This document shows, piece after piece, positions 1 to 12,536 of a stretch of DNA of 64,000 bases. Source of the DNA: Amblyomma americanum (Eukaryota; Arthropoda; Arachnida; Ixodida; Ixodidae); the NCBI RefSeq assembly GCF_052857255.1, contig NC_135504.1:141820121-141884120 (forward strand), written 5' to 3'. Every line of letters starts with the position of its first letter. Within the stretch, counting starts at the first letter, position 1. A program made the position numbers and the translations under genes. The notes beneath the pieces were generated by a model. It had not been told where the DNA came from, made no database searches, and saw only the letters and a program-made list of their open reading frames with translations.

Positions 1-119
1 CGTCGGAGAAGGTCCGCGTTGGAGAAACTCCGCGTTGGAGAAACTCCGTGTTGTAGAAACTCCGCTTTGGAGAAACTTCGCGTTAAAGAAACGGCGCGTT
101 GGAGATTCTCCGCGTTGGA

Positions 120-344
120 GAAACTCCGCGCTTGAAACACACCGCGCTGGAGAAACACCGCGTTGGAGAAAGTCCGCGTTTGAGAAACTCCGAACTGGAG
201 AAGCTCCGCGCTCGAGATACTCCGCGGTGGAGAAACTCCGCGCTGGAGAAACTCCGTGTTGGAAAAACTCTGTGTTGGAGGAATTCCGCCTTGGAGAAAC
301 TTCGGTTTGAAGAAACGGCGCGTTGGAGAAACTCCGCGTTAGAG
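120..344 (+). repeat. Duplicated segment A, left copy
   Basis: Matches 2,970-3,194 (displacement 2,850 bp), including the shared CTCGAGATAC, GGAAAAACTC and GGAGGAATTCCGCC variants. The match ends at 345, where this copy has AAACTCC and the other AAAGTCC. A further related stretch near 600-900 matches about 3,226-3,530 at displacement 2,626 bp, with a 16-bp unit missing from the right copy. Confidence 0.75.
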
Positions 345-354
345 AAACTCCGCG

Positions 355-719
355 CTTGAAACACACCGCGCTGGAGAAACTCCGCGTTAGAGAAAGTCCG
401 CGTCGGAGAAGGTCCGCGTTGGAGAAAGTCCGCGTTGGAGAAAATCCGTGTTGTAGAAGCTCCGCCTTGGAGAAACTTCGCGTTGAAGAAACGGCGCGTT
501 GGAGAAACTCCGCGTTCGAGAAACTCCGCGCTTGAAACACACCGCGCTGGAGAAACTCCGCGTTGGAGAAAGTCCGCGTCGGAGAAGGTCCGCGTTGGAG
601 AAACTCCGCCTTGGAGAAACTCCGTGTTGTAGAAACTCCGCTTTGGAGAAACTTCGCGTTGAAGAAACGGCACGTTGGAGATTATCCGCGTTGGAGGAAC
701 TCCGCACTTGAAACACACC
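355..719 (+). repeat. 176-bp (11-unit) triplet, copy 1
   Basis: The marker CTTGAAACACACC starts at 355, 531 and 707, exactly 176 bp apart. An earlier marker at 131 is 224 bp (14 units) away. Between markers lie CGCGTCGGAGAAGGTC and the CGCGTTGAAGAAACGG unit, in the same order in each period, so this is a true 11-unit higher-order repeat and not chance spacing. Confidence 0.85.
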
Positions 720-2131
720 GCGCTGGAGAAACTCCGCGTTGGAGAAAGTCCGCGTTGGAGAAGGTCCGCGTTGGAGAAAGTCGGCGTTGGAGAAAGTCCG
801 CGTTGGAGAAACTCCGCGTTGAAGAAAGTCCGCGTTGGAGAAAGTCCGCGCTGGAGAAACTCCGCGTTGTATAAACTCCGCGATGAAGAAAGTCCGCGCT
901 GGAGAAACTCCGCGTTGGATAAACTCCGCGCTGGAGAAACTCCGCGTTGGAGAAAGTCCGCGTCGGAGAAGGTCCGCGTTGGAGAAACTCCGCGTTGGAG
1001 AAACTCCGTGTTGTAGAAACTCCGCTTTGGAGAAACTTCGCGTTGAAGAAACGGCGCGTTGGAGATTCTCCGCGTTGGAGAAACTCCGCACTTGAAACAC
1101 ACCGCGCTGGAGAAAATCCGCGTTGGAGAAAGTCCGCGTTGGAGAAGGTCCGCGTTGGAGAAAGTCCGCGTTGGAGAAAGTCCGCGCTGGAGAAACTCTG
1201 TGCTGCATAAAATCTGCGCTGGAGAAACTCCGGGCTGGAGAAACTCCGCGCTGGAGAAACTCCGTGCTGGACAAACTCCGCGCTGGAGAAACTTCGCATT
1301 GGAGAAACTGCGCGTTGGAGAAACTCCGCGTTGGAGAAACTCCGCGTTGGAGAAAGTCCGCGTTGGAGAAATTCCGCGTTCGAGAGAGTCTGCGATGGAG
1401 AAATTCCGCGCTGGAGAAACTCCGCGTTTGAGAAACTCCGAACTCTAGAAACTCCGCGATGGAGACACTCCGCGCTGGAGAAACTCCGCGTTGGAGAAAG
1501 TCCGCGTCGGAGAACGTCCGCGTTGGAGAAAGTCCGCGTTGGAGAAACTTCGCGTTGAAGAAACGGCGCGTCGGAGATTCTCCGCGTTGGAGAAACTCCG
1601 CACTTGAAACACACCGCGCTGGAGAAACTCCGCGTTGGAGAAAGTCCGCGTTGGAGAAGGTCCGCGTTGGAGAAAGTCCGCGTTGGAGAAAGTCCGCGTT
1701 GGAGAAACTCCGCGTTGAAGAAAGTCCGCGTTGGAGAAAGTCCGCGCTGGAGAAACTCCGCGTTGTATAAACTCCGCGATGAAGAAAGTCCGCGACGGAA
1801 AAACTCCGCGATGGAGAAACTCCGCGTTGGAGAAAAGTCCGCTCTGGAGAAACTCTATACTGGAGAAACTCCGCGCTGTAGCAACTCCGCGTTGGAGAAA
1901 CTCCGCGCTGGAGAAACTCCGTGCTGGACAAACTCCACGCTGGAGAAACTCCGTGTTGGAGAAACTCCGCGCTGGAGAAACTTCGCGTTGGAGAAACGCC
2001 GCGTCGGAGAAGGTCCGCGTTGGAGAAAGTCCGCGTTGGAGAAAATCCGTGATGTAGAAACTCCGCCTTGGAGAAACTTCGCGTTGAAGAAACGGCGCGT
2101 TGGAGAAACTCCGCGTTCGAGAAACTCCGCG

Positions 2132-2496
2132 CTTGAAACACACCGCGCTGGAGAAACTCCGCGTTGGAGAAAGTCCGCGTCGGAGAAGGTCCGCGTTGGA
2201 GAAACTCCGCGTTGGAGAAACTCCGTGTTGTAGAAACTCCGCTTTGGAGAAACTTCGCGTTAAAGAAACGGCGCGTTGGAGATTCTCCGCGTTGGAGAAA
2301 CTCTGCACTTGAAACACACCGCGCTGGAGAAACTCCGCGTTGGAGAAAGTCCGCGTCGGAGAAGGTCCGCGTTGGAGAAACTCCGCGTTGGAGAAACTCC
2401 GTGTTGTAGAAACTCCGCTTTGGAGAAACTTCGCGTTAAAGAAACGGCGCGTTGGAGATTCTCCGCGTTGGAGAAACTCTGCACTTGAAACACACC
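2132..2496 (+). repeat. 176-bp (11-unit) triplet, copy 2
   Basis: CTTGAAACACACC markers at 2132, 2308 and 2484 are spaced 176 bp. The second and third periods are almost identical to each other (both with the CTCTGCACTTG variant), so this pair looks like a recent tandem duplication of an 11-unit block. Confidence 0.85.
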
Positions 2497-2969
2497 GCGT
2501 TGGAGAAAGTCCGCGTTGGAGAAGGTCCGCGTTGGAGAAAGTCCGCGTTGGAGAAAGTCCGCGCTGGAGAAACTCCGCGTTGTATAAACTCCGCGCTGGA
2601 GAAACTCCGCGATGAAGAAAGTCCGCGACGGACAAACTCCGCGATGGAGAAACTCTGCGTTGGAGAAAAGTCCCCTCTGGAGAAACTCTACGCTGAAGAA
2701 ACTCCGCGCTGGAGCAACTCCGCGTTGGAGAAACTCCGCGCTGGAGAAACTCCGTGCTGCATAAAATCTGCGCTGGAGAAACTCCGGGCTGGAGAAACTC
2801 CGCGCTGGAGAAACTCCGTGCTGGACATACTCCGCGCTGGAGAAACTTCGCGTTGGAGAAACTCCGCGTTGGAGAAACTCCGCGTTGGAGAAAGTCCGCG
2901 TTGGAGAAATTCCGCGTTGGAGAGAGTCTGCGATGGAGAAATTCCGCGCTGGAGAAACTCCGCGTTCGA

Positions 2970-3194
2970 GAAACTCCGCGCTTGAAACACACCGCGCTGG
3001 AGAAACTCCGCGTTGGAGAAAGTCCGCGTTTGAGAAACTCCGAACTGGAGAAGCTCCGCGCTCGAGATACTCCGCGGTGGAGAAACTCCGCGCTGGAGAA
3101 ACTCCGTGTTGGAAAAACTCTGTGTTGGAGGAATTCCGCCTTGGAGAAACTTCGGTTTGAAGAAACGGCGCGTTGGAGAAACTCCGCGTTAGAG
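2970..3194 (+). repeat. Duplicated segment A, right copy
   Basis: Counterpart of 120-344 at +2,850 bp, with the same run of rare variants including GGAGGAATTCCGCC near 3,130. Confidence 0.75.
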
Positions 3195-4758
3195 AAAGTC
3201 CGCGTCGGAGAAGGTCCGCGTTGGAGAAACTCCGCCTTGGAGAAACTCCGTGTTGTAGAAACTCCGCTTTGGAGAAACTTCGCGTTGAAGAAACGGCACG
3301 TTGGAGATTATCCGCGTTGGAGGAACTCCGCACTTGAAACACACCGCGCTGGAGAAAGTCCGCGTTGGAGAAGGTCCGCGTTGGAGAAAGTCGGCGTTGG
3401 AGAAAGTCCGCGTTGGAGAAACTCCGCGTTGAAGAAAGTCCGCGTTGGAGAAAGTCCGCGCTGGAGAAACTCCGCGTTGTATAAACTCCGCGATGAAGAA
3501 AGTCCGCGATGGACAAACTCCGCGATGGAGAAACTCCGCGTTGGAGAAAAGTCCGCTCTGGAGAAACTCTACGCTGGAGAAACTCCGCGATGGAGACACT
3601 CCGCGCTGGAGAAACTCCGCGCTGGAGAAACTCCGTGTTGGGGAAACTTCGCGTTGGAGAAACGGTGCGTTGGAGAAGCTCCGCGTTGGAGAAACTCCGC
3701 GCTTGAAACACACCACACTGGAGAAACTCCGCGTTGGAGAAAGTCCGCGTTGGAGAAGGTCCGCGTTGGAGAAACTCCGCGTTGGAGAAAGTCTGCGCTG
3801 GAGAAACTCCGCGTTGTATAAACTCCGCGCTGGAGAAACTCCGCGATGCAGAAAGTCCGCGACGGACAAACTCCGCGATGGAGAAACTCCGCGTTGGAGA
3901 AAAGTTCGCTCTGGAGAAACTCCGCGCTGGAGCAACTCCGCGTTGGAGAAACTCCGCGCTGGAGAAACTCCGTGCTGCATAAAATCTGCGCTGGAGAAAC
4001 TCCGGGCTGGAGAAACTCCGCGCTGGAGAAACTCCGTGCTGGACAAACTCCGCGCTGGAGAAACTTCGCGTTGGAGAAACTGCGCGTTGGAGAAACTCCG
4101 CGTTGGAGAAATTCCGCGTTGGAGAGAGTCTGCGATGGCGAAATTCCGCGCTGGAGAAACTCCGCGTTTGAGATACTCCGAACTCTAGAAACTCCGCGAT
4201 GGAGACACTCCGCGCTGGAGAAACTCCGCGTTGGAGAAAGTCCGCTTTGGAGAAGATCCGCGTTGGAGAAAGTCCGCGTTGGAGAAAGTCCGCGTTGGAG
4301 AAATTCCGCGTTGGAGAGAGTCTGCGATGGAGAAATTCCGAGCTGGAGAAACTCCGCGTTTGAGAAACTCCGAACTCTAGAAACTCCGCGATGGAGACAC
4401 TCCGCGCTGGAGAAACTCCGCGTTGGAGAAAGTCTGCGTCGGAGAAGGTCCGCGGTGGAGAAAGTCCGCGTTGGAGAAACTTCGCATTGAAGAAACGGCG
4501 CGTCGGAGATTCTCCGCGTTGGAGAAACTCCGCACTTGAAACACACCGCGCTGGAGAAACTCCGCGTTGGAGAAAGTCCGCGTTTGAGAAACTCCGAACT
4601 GGAGAAGCTCCGCGCTCGAGATACTCCGCGGTGGAGAAACTCCGCGCTGGAGAAACTCCGTGTTGGAAAAACTCTGTGTTGGAGAAATTCCGCCTTGGAG
4701 AAAGTTCGCTTTGAAGAAACGGCTCGTTGGAGAAACTCCGCGTTAGAGAAACTCCGCG

Positions 4759-5123
4759 CTTGAAACACACCGCGCTGGAGAAACTCCGCGTTAGAGAAAG
4801 TCCGCGTCGGAGAAGGTCCGCGTTGGAGAAAGTCCGCGTTGGAGAAAATCCGTGTTGTAGAAGCTCCGCCTTGGAGAAACTTCGCGTTGAAGAAACGGCG
4901 CGTTGGAGAAACTCCGCGTTCGAGAAACTCCGCGCTTGAAACACACCGCGCTGGAGAAACTCCGCGTTGGAGAAAATCCGCGTCGGAGAAGGTCCGCGTT
5001 GGAGAAACTCCGCGTTGGAGAAACTCCGTGTTATAGAAACTCCGCTTTGGAGAAACTTCGCGTTGAAGAAACGGCGCGTTGGAGATTATCCGCGTTGGAG
5101 AAACTCCGCACTTGAAACACTCC
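4759..5123 (+). repeat. 176-bp (11-unit) triplet, copy 3
   Basis: CTTGAAACAC markers start at 4759, 4935 and 5111, spaced 176 bp. The third marker reads CTTGAAACACTCC, not CACACC, a variant that also ends the triplets at 7336, 47,185, 56,889 and 58,441 and the single marker near 12,531. Confidence 0.85.
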
Positions 5124-6020
5124 GCGTTGGAGAAAGTCCGCGTTGGAGAAGGTCCGCGTTGGAGAAAGTCCGCGTTGGAGAAAGTCCGCGCTGGAGAAAC
5201 TCCGCGTTGTATAAACTCCGCGCTGGAGAAACTCCGCGATGAAGAAAGTCCGCGACGGACAAACTCCGCGATGGAGAAACTCCGCGTTGGAGAAAAGTCC
5301 GCTATGGAGAAACTCTACGCTGGAGAAACTCCGCGCTGGAGCAACTCCGCGTTGGAGAAACTCCGCGCTGGAGAAACTCCGTGCTGCATAAAATCTGCGC
5401 TGGAGAAACTCCGGGCTGGAGAAAGTCCGCGCTGGAGAAACTCCGTGCTGGACGAACTCCGCGCTGGAGAAACTTCGCGTTGGAGAAACTGCGCGTTGGA
5501 GAAACTCCGCGTTGGAGAAAGTCCGCGTTGGAGAAATTCCGCGTTGGAGAGAGTCTGCGATGGCGAAATTCCGCGCTGGAGAAACTCCGCGTTTGAGATA
5601 CTCCGAACTCTAGAAACTCCGCGATGGAGACACTCCGCGCTGGAGAAACTCCGCGTTGGAGAAAGTCCGCTTTGGAGAAGATCCGCGTTGGAGAAAGTCC
5701 GCGTTGGAGAAAGTCCGCGTTGGAGAAACTCCGCGTTGAAGAAAGTCCGCGTTGGAGAAAGTCCGCGCTGGAGAAACTCCGCGTTGTATAAACTCCGCGA
5801 TGAAGAAAGTCCGCGACGGAAAAACTCCGCGATGGAGAAACTTCACGTTGGAGAAAAGACCGCTCTGGATAAACTCTACACTGGAGAAACTCCGCGCTGT
5901 AGCAACTCCGCGTTGGAGCAACTCCGCGCTGGAGAAACTCCGTGCTGGACAAACTCCGCGCTGGAGAAACTCCGTGTTGGAGAAACTCCGCGCTGGAGAA
6001 ACTTCGCGTTGGAGAAACTG

Positions 6021-6035
6021 CGCGTTGGAGAACTC
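6021..6035 (+). repeat. 15-bp unit
   Basis: CGCGTTGGAGAACTC has lost one A of the AAA run. A second private 15-bp unit, TGCGATGGGGAATTC, is at 6,437-6,451. Neither recurs, so both postdate the local duplications. Confidence 0.85.
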
Positions 6036-6983
6036 CGCGTTGGATAAAGTCCGCGCTGGAGAAACTCCGCGTTGTATAAACTCCGCGCTGGAGAAACTCC
6101 GCGATGCAGAAAGTCCGCGACGGACAAACTCCGCGATGGAGAAACTCCGCGTTGGAGAAAAGTCCGCTCTGGAGAAACTCCGCGCTGGAGCAACTCCGCG
6201 TTGGAGAAACTCCGAGCTGGAGAAACTCCGTGCTGCATAAAATCTGCGCTGGAGAAACTCCGGGCTGGAGAAACTCCGCGCTGGAGAAACTCCGTGCTGG
6301 ACAAACTCCGCGCTGGAGAAACTTCGCGTTGGAGAAACTGCGCGTTGGAGAAACTCCGCGTTGGAGAAACTCCGCGTTGGAGAAACTCCGCGTTGGAGAA
6401 AGTCCGCGTTGGAGAAATTCCGCGTTGGAGAGAGTCTGCGATGGGGAATTCCGCGCTGGAGAAACTCCGCGTTTGAGATACTCCGAACTCTAGAAACTCC
6501 GCGATGGAGACACTCCGCGCTGGAGAAACTCCGCGTTGGAGAAAGTCCGCTTTGGAGAAGATCCGCGTTGGAGAAAGTCCGCGTTGGAGAAAGTCGGCGT
6601 TGGAGAAATTCCGCGTTGGAGAGAGTCTGCGATGGAGAAATTCCGCGCTGGAGAAACTCCGCGTTTGAGAAACTCCGAACTCTAGAAACTCCGCGATGGA
6701 GACACTCCGCGCTGGAGAAACTCCGCGTTGGAGAAAGTCCGCGTCAGGGAAGGTCCGCGGTGGAGAAAGTCCGCGTTGGAGAAACTTCGCATTGAAGAAA
6801 CGGCGCGTCGGAGATTCTCCGAACTGGAGAAGCTCCGCGCTCGAGATACTCCGCGGTGGAGAAACTCCGCGCTGGAGAAACTCCGTGTTGGAAAAACTCT
6901 GTGTTGGAGAAATTCCGCCTTGGAGAAAGTTCGCTTTGAAGAAACGGCGCGTTGGAGAAACTCCGCGTTAGAGAAACTCCGCG

Positions 6984-7348
6984 CTTGAAACACACCGCGC
7001 TGGAGAAACTCCGCGTTAGACAAAGTCCGCGTCGCAGAAGGTCCGCGTTGGAGAAAGTCCGCGTTGGAGAAAATCCGTGTTGTAGAAGCTCCGCCTTGGA
7101 GAAACTTCGCGTTGAAGAAACGGCGCGTTGGAGAAACTCCGCGTTCGAGAAACTCCGCGCTTGAAACACACCGCGCTGGAGAAACTCCGCGTTGGAGAAA
7201 GTCCGCGTCGGAGAAGGTCCGCGTTGGAGAAACTCCGCGTTGGAGAAACTCCGTGTTGTAGAAACTCCGCTTTGGAGAAACTTCGCGTTGAAGAAACGGC
7301 GCGTTGGAGATTATCCGCGTTGGAGAAACTCCGCACATGAAACACTCC
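6984..7348 (+). repeat. 176-bp (11-unit) triplet, copy 4
   Basis: Markers at 6984, 7160 and 7336, spaced 176 bp; the third has a CATGAAAC substitution. The order of flanking variant units matches the triplet at 4759. Confidence 0.83.
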
Positions 7349-9050
7349 GCGTTGGAGAAAGTCCGCGTTGGAGAAGGTCCGCGTTGGAGAAAGTCCGCGT
7401 TGGAGAAAGTCCGCGCTGGAGAAACTCCGCCTTGTATAAACTCCGCGCTGGAGAAACTCCGCGATGAAGAAAGTCCGCGACGGACAAACTCCGCGATGGA
7501 GAAACTCCGCGTTGGAGAAAAGTCCGCTCTGGAGAAACTCTACGCTGGAGAAACTCCGCGCTGGAGCAACTCCGCGTTGGAGAAACTCCGCGCTAGAGAA
7601 ACTCCGTGCTGCATAAAATCTGCGCTGGAGAAACTCCGGGCTGGAGAAACTCCGTGCTGGACAAACTCCGCGCTGGAGAAACTTCGCGTTGGAGAAACTG
7701 CGCGTTGGAGAAACTCCGCGTTGGAGAAAGTCCGCGTTGGAGAAATTCCGCGTTGGAGAGAGTCTGCGATGGCGAAATTCCGCGCTGGAGAAACTCCGCG
7801 TTTGAGATACTCCGAACTCTAGAAACTCCGCGATGGAGACACTCCGCGCTGGAGAAACTCCGCGTTGGAGAAACTCCGCGTTGAAGAAAGTCCGCGTTGG
7901 AGAAAGTCCGCGCTGGAGAAACTCCGCGTTGTATAAACTCCGCGATGAAGAAAGTCCGCGACGGACAAACTCCGCGATGGAGAAACTCCGCGTTGGAGAA
8001 AAGACCGCTCTGGAGAAACTCTACACTGGAGAAACTCCGCGGTGTAGCAACTCCGCGTTGGAGCAACTCCGCGCTGGAGAAACTCCGTGCTGGACAAACT
8101 CCGCGCTGGAGAAACTCCGTGTTGGAGAAACTCCGCGCTGGAGAAACTTCGCGTTGGAGAAACTGCGCGTTGGAGAAACTTCGCTTTGAAGAAACGGCGC
8201 GTTGGAGAAACTCCGCGTTAGAGAAACTCCGCGCTTGAAACACACCGCGCTGGAGAAACTCCGCGTTGGAGAAAGTCCGCGTCGGAGAAGGTCCGCGTTG
8301 GAGAAAGTCCGCGTTGGAGAAAATCCGTGATGTAGAAACTCCGCCTTGGAGAAACTTCGCGTTGAAGAAACGGCGCGTTGGATATACTCCGCGTTGGAGA
8401 AACTACGCGCTTGAAACACACCGCGCTGGAGAAACTCCGCGTTGGAGAAAGTCCGCGTTGGAGAAGGTCCGCGTTGGAGAAAGTCCGCGTTGGAGAAACT
8501 CCGCGTTGAAGAAAGTCCGCGTTGGAGAAAGTCCGCGCTGGAGAAACTCCGCGTTGTATAAACTCCGCGCTGGAGAAACTCCGCGATGGAGAACCTCCGC
8601 GACGGACAAACTCCGCGATGGAGAAACTCCGCGTCGGAGAAAAGTCAGCTCTGGAGAAACTCTACGCTGAAGAAACTCCGCGCTAGAGCAACTCCGCGTT
8701 CGAGAAACTCCGCGCTGGAGAAACTCCGTGCTGCATAAAATCTGCGCTGGAGAAACTCCGGGCTGGAGAAACTCCGTGTTGGAGAAACTCCGCGCTGGAG
8801 AAACTTCGCGTTGAAGAAACTGCGTGTTGGAGAAACTCCGCGTTGGAGAAAGTCCGCGTTGGAGAAAGTCCGCGTTGGAGAGTGTCCGCGATGGAGAAAC
8901 TCCGCGCTGGAGAAACTCCGTGGTGGGGAAACTTCGCGTAGGAGAAACGGCGCGTTGGAGAAGCTCCGCGTTGGAGAAACACCGCGCTTGAAACACACCG
9001 CGCTGGAGAAACTCCGCGTTGGAGAAAGTCCGCGTTGGAGAAAGTCCGCG
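7174..9050 (+). repeat. Duplicated segment B, left copy (about 1.9 kb)
   Basis: Matches 12,365-14,273 at a displacement of 5,191 bp on the left and 5,223 bp on the right, so the copies differ by a few whole-unit indels. The segment spans the first family I-to-II boundary, so the same boundary reappears at about 13.6 kb. The left copy carries GGATATACTCC where the right has GGAGATACTCC. Confidence 0.8.
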
Positions 9051-9554
9051 TTGGAGAAAGTCCGCGTTGGAGAAACTCCGCGTTGGATAAACTCCGCGCT
9101 GGAGAAACTCCGCGTTGGAGAAAGTCCGCGTCGGAGAAGGTCCGCGTTGGAGAAACTCCGCGTTGGAGAAACTCCGTGCTGTAGAAACTCCGCTTTGGAG
9201 AAACTTCGCGTTGAAGAAACGGCGCGTTGGAGATTCTCCGCGTTGGAGAAACTCCGCACTTGAAACACACCGCGCTGGAGAAACTCCGCGTTGGAGAAAG
9301 TCCGCGTTGGAGAAGGTCCGCGTTGGAGAAAGTCCGCGTTGGAGAAAGTCCGCGTTGGAGAAACTCCGCGTTGAAGAAAGTCCGCGTTGGAGAAAGTCCT
9401 AGCTGGAGAAACTCCGCGTTGTATAAACTCCGCGATGAAGAAAGTCCGCGACGGACAAACTCCGCGATGGAGAAACTCCGCGTTGGAAAAAGTCCGCTCT
9501 GGAGAAACTCTACGCTGGAGAAACTCCGCGATGGAGACACTCCGCGCTGGAGAA

Positions 9555-10870
9555 ACTCCGCGCTGGAGAAACTCCGCGATGGAGAACCTCCGCGACGGAC
9601 AAACTCCGCGATGGAGAAACTCCACGTTGGAGAAAAGTCCGCTCTGGAGAAACTCTACGCTGAAGAAACTCCGCGCTAGAGCAACTCCGCATTCGAGAAA
9701 CTCCGCGCTGGAGAAACTCCGTGCTGCATAAAATCTGCGCTTGAGAAACTCCGGGCTGGAGAAACTCCGTGTTGGAGAAACTCCGCGCTGGAGAAACTTC
9801 GCGTTGGAGAAACTGCGCGTTGGAGAAACTCCGCGTTGGAGGAACTCCGCGTTGGAGAAACTCCGCGTTGGAGAAAGTCCGCGTTGGAGAAAGTCCGCGT
9901 TGGAGAGTGTCCGCGATGGAGAAACTCCGCGCTGGAGAAACTCTGTGGTGGGGAAACTTCGCGTAGGAGAAACGGCGCGTTGGAGAAGCTCCGCGTTGGA
10001 GAAACACCGCGCTTGAAACACACCACGCTGGAGAAACTCCGCGTTGGAGAAAGTCCGCGTTGGAGAAGGTCCGCGTTGGAGAAAGTCCGCGTTGGAGAAA
10101 GTCCGCGCTGGAGAAACTCCGCGTTGTATAAACTCCGCGGTGGAGAAACTCCGCGATGAAGAAAGTCCACAACGAACAAACTCCGCGATGGAGAAACTCC
10201 GCGTTGGAGAAAAGTCCGCTCTGGAGAAACTCTACGCTGGAGAAACTTGGCGCTATAGCAACTCCGCGTTGGAGAAACTCCGCGCTGGAGAAACTCCGTG
10301 CTGCATAAAATCTGCGCTGGAGAAACTCCGGGCTGGAGAAACTCCGCGCTGGAGAAACTCCGTGCTGGACAAACTCCGCGCTGGAGAAACTCCGCGATGA
10401 AAAAATTTCGCGCTGGAGAAACTCCGCGTTTGAGAAACTCCGAACTGGAGAAACTCCGCGATGGAGAAACTCCGCGATGGAGAAACTCCGCGATGGAGAC
10501 ACTCCGCGCTGGAGAAACTGCGTGTTCGGGAAAATTCGCGTTGGAGAAACGGCGCGTTGGAGAAGCTCCGCGTTGGAGAAACTCCGCGCTTGAAACACAC
10601 CGCGCTGGAGAAACTCCGCGTTGGAGAAGGTCCGCGTTGGAGAATGTCCGCGTTGGAGAAAGTCCGCGCTGGAGAAACTCCGCGTTGGATAAACTCCGCG
10701 CTGGAGAAACTCCGCGTTGGAGAAAGTCCGCGTCGGAGAAGGTCCGCGTTAGAGAAACTCCGCGTTGGAGAAACTCCGTGTTGTAGAAACTCCGCTTTGG
10801 AGAAACTTCGCGTTGAAGAACCGGCGCGTTGGAGATTCTCCGCGTTGGAGAAACTCCGCACTTGAAACAC
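9555..10870 (+). repeat. Duplicated segment C, left copy (about 1.3 kb)
   Basis: Matches 11,253-12,536 at +1,698 bp on the left and +1,666 bp from about 10,298 on. It contains the GGAGAACCTCC, GTGCTGCATAAAATC, GATGAAAAAATTT and TTCGGGAAAATT markers in one order, so it represents most of one family-II higher-order unit. The match ends where CTTGAAACACACC (10,861) meets CTTGAAACACTCC (12,527). Confidence 0.8.
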
Positions 10871-11252
10871 ACCGCGCTGGAGAAACTCCGCGTTGGAGAA
10901 AGTCCGCGTTTGAGAAGGTCCGCGTTGGAGAAACTCCGCGTTGGAGAAAGTCCGCGTTGGATAAACTCCGCGTTGAAGAAAGTCCGCGTTGGAGAAAGTC
11001 CGCGCTGGAGAAACTCCGCGTTGTATAAACTCCGCGATGAAGAAAGTCCGCGACGGACAAACTCCGCGCTGGAGAAACTCCGTGTTGGGGAAACTTCGCG
11101 TTGGAGAAACGGTGCGTTGGAGAAGCTCCGCGTTGGAGAAACTCCGCGCTTGAAACACACCGCGCTGGAGAAACTCCGCGTTGGAGAAAGTCCGCGTTGG
11201 AGAAGGTCCGCGTTGGAGAAAGTCCGCGCTGGAGAAACTCCGCGTTGTATAA

Positions 11253-12536
11253 ACTCCGCGCTGGAGAAACTCCGCGATGGAGAACCTCCGCGACGGACAA
11301 ACTCCGCGATGGAGAAACTCCACGTTGGAGAAAAGTCCGCTCTGGAGAAACTCTACGCTGAAGAAACTCCGCGCTAGAGCAACTCCGCGTTCGAGAAACT
11401 CCGCGCTGGAGAAACTCCGTGCTGCATAAAATCTGCGCTTGAGAAACTCCGGGCTGGAGAAACTCCGTGTTGGAGAAACTCCGCGCTGGAGAAACTTCGC
11501 GTTGGAGAAACTGCGCGTTGGAGAAACTCCGCGTTTGAGAAAGTCCGCGTTGGAGAAAGTCCGCGTTGGAGAGTGTCCGCGATGGAGAAACTCCGCGCTG
11601 GAGAAACTCCGTGGTGGGGAAACTTCGCGTAGGAGAAACGGCGCGTTGGAGAAGCTCCGCGTTGGAGAAACACCGCGCTTGAAACACACCGCGCTGGAGA
11701 AACTCCGCGTTGGAGAAAGTCCGCGTTGGAGAAGGTCCGCGTTGGAGAAAGTCCGCGTTGGAGAAAGTCCGCGCTGGAGAAACTCCGCGTTGAATAAACT
11801 CCGCGGTGGAGAAACTCCGCGATGAAGAAAGTCCGCAACGAACAAACTCCGCTATGGAGAAACTCCGCGTTGGAGAAAAGTCCGCTCTGGAGAAACTCTA
11901 CGCTGGAGAAACTTGGCGCTATAGCAACTCCGCGTTGGAGAAACTCCGCGCTGGAGAAACTCCGTGCTGCATAAAATCTGCGCTGGAGAAACTCCGGGCT
12001 GGAGAAACTCCGCGCTGGAGAAACTCCGTGCTGGACAAACTCCGCGCTGGAGAAACTCCGCGATGAAAAAATTTCGCGCTGGAGAAACTCCGCGTTTGAG
12101 AAACTCCGAACTGGAGAAACTCCGCGATGGAGAAACTCCGCGCTGGAGAAACTCCGCGATGGAGACACTCCGCGCTGGAGAAACTGCGTGTTCGGGAAAA
12201 TTCGCGTTGGAGAAACGGCGCGTTGGAGAAGCTCCGCGTTGGAGAAACTCCGCGCTTGAAACACACCGCGCTGGAGAAACTCCGCGTTGGAGAAGGTCCG
12301 CGTTGGAGAATGTCCGCGTTGGAGAAAGTCCGCGCTGGAGAAACTCCGCGTTGGATAAACTCCGCGCTGGAGAAACTCCGCGTTGGAGAAAGTCCGCGTC
12401 GGAGAAGGTCCGCGTTGGAGAAACTCCGCGTTGGAGAAACTCCGTGTTGTAGAAACTCCGCTTTGGAGAAACTTCGCGTTGAAGAAACGGCGCGTTGGAG
12501 ATTATCCGCGTTGGAGAAACTCCGCACTTGAAACAC
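11253..12536 (+). repeat. Duplicated segment C, right copy
   Basis: Counterpart of 9,555-10,870 with the same marker order; the right end is shared with the start of segment B's right copy. Confidence 0.8.

Larger units (their letters stand above)
1..8400 (+). repeat. Sub-family I domain, left
   Basis: This stretch carries units that are rare or absent in most of the middle of the window: CGCTCGAGATACTC (near 210, 3060, 4616, 6840), CGAACTCTAGAAACTC (near 1440, 4190, 4375, 5605, 6485, 6670, 7820) and 176-bp CTTGAAACACACC triplets. It lacks the GGTGGGGAAAC, GGAGAACCTCC and AAAAAATTT units of sub-family II. The right boundary lies between the last CTCTAGAAAC unit near 7820 and the first GGAGAACCTCC unit near 8590; 8400 is an estimate. 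Confidence 0.75.
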